From Mannheimia sp041807705 (GTDB lineage: Bacteria; Pseudomonadota; Gammaproteobacteria; Enterobacterales; Pasteurellaceae): a stretch of DNA of 64,000 bases. The DNA lies in the NCBI RefSeq assembly GCF_041807705.1, contig NZ_JBGTYY010000010.1:1-64000 (forward strand), written 5' to 3'. The position numbers and the translations under genes are program-made. Shown here one piece after another: positions 61,474-64,000 of the stretch. The stretch's first letter is position 1; every line of letters begins with the position of its first letter. Under the pieces are notes generated by a model. That model was not told the DNA's origin and did not search any database. It saw nothing but the letters and a program-made list of their open reading frames with translations.

Positions 61474-62295
61474 TTAGCTTTCTTCTTCGTTTGTAGATAG
61501 TGGCAAAAAAATTCTCTCCTGTAATAACAGATTTCCCTGTTTTATTTTCTAATTCCTGACGAGCATTTTTGGCTATATTTCCACCTTGTTTTCCTGCTTG
61601 AGCATTTTCATCAACGCCAACGGCTTGCATACTTTCTGCAATTTGGCGACTAGAAAGTTCGGCAAGAGCGGTAAATAGCAATTCGGCTTCTGTCATATGA
61701 TCTCGCAAGTTTTGGTTTTGTAAACCTTTAAGCGATTTATGCTTTTGAACAGATAACCCGCTCCATTCTTGATGAATTACATTTGTTAAAAAGGCAAAAT
61801 CTTGTGGTTGTTCCACCCCTGATGATTTCCAATAATCGGTCAGTTTATTGCGGGTTTCTTGTCCCATCATTCGCTGTTGAATCCACTTTTCACTTTGTCC
61901 CATTTTCTGCCAATTTTCTCTGGCTCGATCAAGGCTTTGGCTAGGATCATTGATTTCCTGTAAGCGTTCGTAACCCACTTTTGCTAACCATTGCTTAAAT
62001 GGTTCTGCCTTGGGCTCGGAATTGATTGAATAAGACGAAAGAGTTGCTCGGTATCAGCCACATCAGTTAAACGCATTTTTCCGTCAGCAGAGGGCATTTT
62101 CAACTGTCCGATTTCTTCGGACAGTTCGCTACCTTCACTCTTTAATTTCACTTTAAGATCACTCCAGTATTTACGAGGACGTCCGTTTTCTGTCAATACT
62201 TCAATCACATCAATAATTGAGAAATACCATTTGTCTTTCTCTTCATCGTAGTGGCTGCGTACCGATTTCTGTTCAAAAAGTTTAATTTCTTGCAT
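61474..62295 (-). pseudogene. Bro-N domain (phage-antirepressor-like) protein, two single-base frameshifts
   Basis: The start MQEIKLFEQKSVRSHYDEEKDKWYFSI is the Bro-N domain opening; the chain runs on to DVADTEQLFRLIQSIPSP. There a missing base (CCAAGGCA where CCAAAGGCA would continue) shifts the frame; corrected it reads KAEPFKQWLAKVGYERLQEINDPSQSLDRARENW and so on to GKQGGNIAKNARQELENKTGKSV. Near the end a run of seven A's (plus strand, about 61505-61511) should be six to give the usual short ending FLPLSTNEEES. As it stands, the second frame runs on past the usual end and the N-terminus and body are in different frames. Members of this family are lone bacterial proteins of unknown role related to phage antirepressors. 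Confidence 0.8.
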
Positions 62296-62430
62296 AATAA
62301 AAATACTGTATATAAAAACAAGTAAAAGTATAGCATTTGTGAGATTTACATCAAGCAGGAAAAGTTATTTTTTCGATCTCGATCCCAAAAATAATTTTTG
62401 AGGATTGACTTTTTTAATCTATAAATATTC

Positions 62431-62446
62431 TGTGATCCAGATCACA
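62431..62446 (+). promoter_or_regulatory. CRP site upstream of nagB
   Basis: TGTGATCCAGATCACA is a full match to the TGTGA-N6-TCACA consensus (symmetric). It lies about 90 bases before nagB; candidate -10 boxes TAGAAT (62463-62468) and TAAAAT (62486-62491) follow. The second would give a site centred near -60. Confidence 0.85.
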
Positions 62447-62535
62447 AAAACAGCATAAAAAATAGAATTTGAAGTTATATTTCATTAAAATAGTAAAAAA
62501 TGAAGTAATTTGTTCAAGAATTTTAAGGAGATGTT

Positions 62536-63330
62536 ATGCGTTTAATTCCATTAGAAACAGACCATGATGTGAGTGTTTGGGCAGCTCGTTATATTGTCGA
62601 TCGTATCAATGCGTTCAAACCAACCAAAGAAAACCCTTTCGTGCTGGGTTTGCCAACGGGGGGAACGCCTGAAAAAACCTATAAAGAACTGATTAAACTT
62701 TACCAAGCAGGCGAAGTGAGCTTTAAGAATGTGGTTACGTTTAATATGGACGAATATGTTGGTTTGCCGAAAGAGCACCCTGAAAGTTACCACAGCTTTA
62801 TGTTCAAACATTTATTTGACCACGTTGATATTCCGCCTGAAAACATTAATATTCTGAACGGTATGGCGGAAGATGTGAATGCAGAATGCGAACGTTATGA
62901 AGAAAAAATCCGTTCTTATGGTAAGATTCATCTGTTTATGGGTGGTGTTGGAGTGGACGGTCATATTGCGTTTAATGAGCCGGCTTCATCACTTTCTTCG
63001 CGCACTCGCATTAAAACTTTAACCGAAGATACCCGTATCGCAAATTCTCGCTTTTTTGATAATGATGTAAGCCAAGTGCCAAAATTTGCTTTAACAGTGG
63101 GCGTTGGTACATTATTAGATGCAGAAGAAGTGATGATTTTAGTTACAGGTCATCACAAAGCCTTAGCCTTACAGGCTTGTGTGGAAGGGGCGGTAAATCA
63201 CTTTTGGACTATTAGTTGCCTACAATTACACCGTCGTGGTATTGTGGTATGTGATGAACCAGCCACTCAAGAGCTTAAAGTTAAAACAGTTAAGTATTTC
63301 AAAGAATTAGAGAAAAACGTAGCTCGTTAA
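62536..63330 (+). CDS. nagB: Glucosamine-6-phosphate deaminase
   Basis: 264 residues, normal for NagB, which converts glucosamine-6-phosphate to fructose-6-phosphate and ammonia. Signatures: LGLPTGGTPEKTYKELI, TFNMDEYVGL with the catalytic Asp, GGVGVDGHIAFNEPASSL with His, and VTGHHKALAL. AAGGAG precedes the ATG. Together with nagA it forms the amino-sugar catabolic pair also used for sialic acid breakdown. Confidence 0.97.
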   Translation: MRLIPLETDHDVSVWAARYIVDRINAFKPTKENPFVLGLPTGGTPEKTYKELIKLYQAGEVSFKNVVTFNMDEYVGLPKEHPESYHSFMFKHLFDHVDIPPENINILNGMAEDVNAECERYEEKIRSYGKIHLFMGGVGVDGHIAFNEPASSLSSRTRIKTLTEDTRIANSRFFDNDVSQVPKFALTVGVGTLLDAEEVMILVTGHHKALALQACVEGAVNHFWTISCLQLHRRGIVVCDEPATQELKVKTVKYFKELEKNVAR

Positions 63331-63336
63331 TTATTG

Positions 63337-63398
63337 GTAGGGGCGTACGTCGTACACCCTATTTTAATTAATAATGGGCGTATGACATACGCCCCTAC
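63337..63398. repeat. Paired palindromic repeat (GTAG...CTAC family) between nagB and nagA
   Basis: GTAGGGGCGTACGTCGTACA opens it; GGGCGTATGACATACGCCCC then TAC closes it. The core (GTACGTCGTAC / GTATGACATAC) differs from other copies. Lies within an operon. Confidence 0.8.
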
Positions 63399-63418
63399 AT
63401 TCCTAAAAGGAACAGAAT

Positions 63419-64000
63419 ATGAACCATTATGCCTTAACAAATTGCGTCATTTACACAGGCGAACAAGTATTGTATCAGCACGCATTAGTGGTAAAAGACG
63501 ATAAAATTGAAACGATTATCCTTGAAGCTGATTTACCACAAGATTTACAAAAAATTGATTTAGGTGGGGCGAATTTGTCTGCCGGCTTTATTGATTTACA
63601 GCTTAATGGTTGTGGCGGTGTTACGTTTAATGAAGAGATTAACATTCGTACTCTTGAAATTATGCAAGAAACGAACTTGCGTTCAGGTACAACCAGCTAT
63701 TTACCGACTTTCATTACCTCGCCTGATGAGGGAATGAAGCAAGCGGTTGCTGTAATGCGTGAATATTTAGCCAAATATAAAAACCAAGCGTTAGGCTTGC
63801 ACTTTGAAGGGCCTTATTTAAGTGTGGAGAAAAAAGGTGTTCACCGCCCTGAGTTTATCCGTGAAATTAGCCCTGAAATGCTTGAGTTCCTTTGTGCGAA
63901 TGGCGATGTCATTACTAAAATTACTATTGCGGCAGAAAATCCAACCGCAGATCATATTAAACGCTTTAATGATGCAGGCATTATTGTCTCTATTGGGCAT
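63419..64000 (+). CDS. nagA: N-acetylglucosamine-6-phosphate deacetylase, N-terminal part (cut by window end)
   Basis: The frame from ATG 63419, with AAAGGAAC before it, is open to the last base (194 codons). It begins MNHYALTNCVIYTGEQ and contains SAGFIDLQLNGCGGVTFN (family signature) and LGLHFEGPYLSVEKKGVH, where the Glu is a metal ligand in NagA. It removes the acetyl group from GlcNAc-6-phosphate, feeding nagB. The later part, with the metal-binding His residues, is outside the window. Confidence 0.93.
   Translation, partial: MNHYALTNCVIYTGEQVLYQHALVVKDDKIETIILEADLPQDLQKIDLGGANLSAGFIDLQLNGCGGVTFNEEINIRTLEIMQETNLRSGTTSYLPTFITSPDEGMKQAVAVMREYLAKYKNQALGLHFEGPYLSVEKKGVHRPEFIREISPEMLEFLCANGDVITKITIAAENPTADHIKRFNDAGIIVSIGH

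Noticed and set aside
61474..62295. Prophage remnant at the Bro-N gene
   Set aside because: No integrase, structural or lysis gene is adjacent; the gene is flanked by trmL and nagB.
1..64000. CRISPR array, tRNA or rRNA genes
   Set aside because: No regularly spaced identical repeats and no cloverleaf or rRNA sequence was recognised; dispersed palindromes and uptake words are not regularly spaced. A tRNAscan run would confirm this.

Overview
The window is a chromosomal stretch of a Pasteurellaceae bacterium. The best evidence is the very frequent DNA-uptake word ACAAGCGGT(C) in both orientations, usually followed by an AT-rich TTTGCAAA-type tail. This is the uptake dialect of the Actinobacillus pleuropneumoniae / Mannheimia / Haemophilus ducreyi branch, not that of H. 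influenzae (AAGTGCGGT). Low G+C and conserved linkages (rpsU-dnaG-rpoD, rpiA-serA, pth-ychF, ribF-ileS) agree. Mannheimia or a close Actinobacillus is my inference. One ambiguous base (30606) between two identical 85-bp copies shows this is a draft scaffold.

Layout. 1-3.3 kb is a surface-polysaccharide region: the tail of an IS1016-like (IS1595 family) element lies against a broken wzz chain-length gene, then rmlB/rffG and, facing it, a WaaL/Wzy-type ligase. 3.5-7.7 kb is the macromolecular-synthesis operon. 7.8-18.6 kb holds envelope lipoproteins, menA, trmO, a DUF541 protein, a decayed aqpZ, slyD, ilvA, glmM, rpiA, serA and a small beta-barrel protein. 18.6-21.4 kb (minus strand) carries arcA, a phosphoesterase and nadR. 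21.6-28.9 kb carries ribF, ileS, a wrecked tannase-family esterase gene, pssA and rlmB. 29.0-34.0 kb is a four-gene Opp/Dpp/Nik-type ABC importer. 34.2-40.2 kb has a NAGPA-domain protein, a Phd/PIN toxin-antitoxin pair, prfC, pbpG, pth and ychF. 41.3-45.9 kb is an L-lactate uptake and oxidation operon (lctP-lutABC). 46-51.6 kb holds a ZnuD-like TonB receptor, rph, yicC, ygfZ and a ferredoxin. 51.8-57.7 kb is a complete ribose operon, rbsDACBKR, with a perfect 18-bp operator and a CRP-like site. 57.7-64 kb has narP, rlmKL, trmL, a frameshifted Bro-N gene, then nagB and the start of nagA behind a near-ideal CRP site.

The genes are mostly core metabolism and information processing. Ribose, lactate and amino-sugar use, ArcA and NarP fit a facultative host-associated bacterium. 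I found no rRNA, tRNA, CRISPR array or intact mobile element, and no convincing new multi-gene system.

The least explained structure is non-coding. I can distinguish three dispersed repeat families: (i) GTAG...CTAC-bounded palindromes, all between co-directional genes except one inside the rlmKL coding sequence; (ii) a ~90-bp repeat of four small hairpins (two copies); (iii) a ~170-bp two-armed repeat whose hairpins vary in the stem but keep a CTGAACG-type loop (two copies). Four gene remnants (wzz, aqpZ, the tannase gene, the Bro-N gene) suggest active gene decay, although the two single-base lesions in the Bro-N gene could be sequencing errors.
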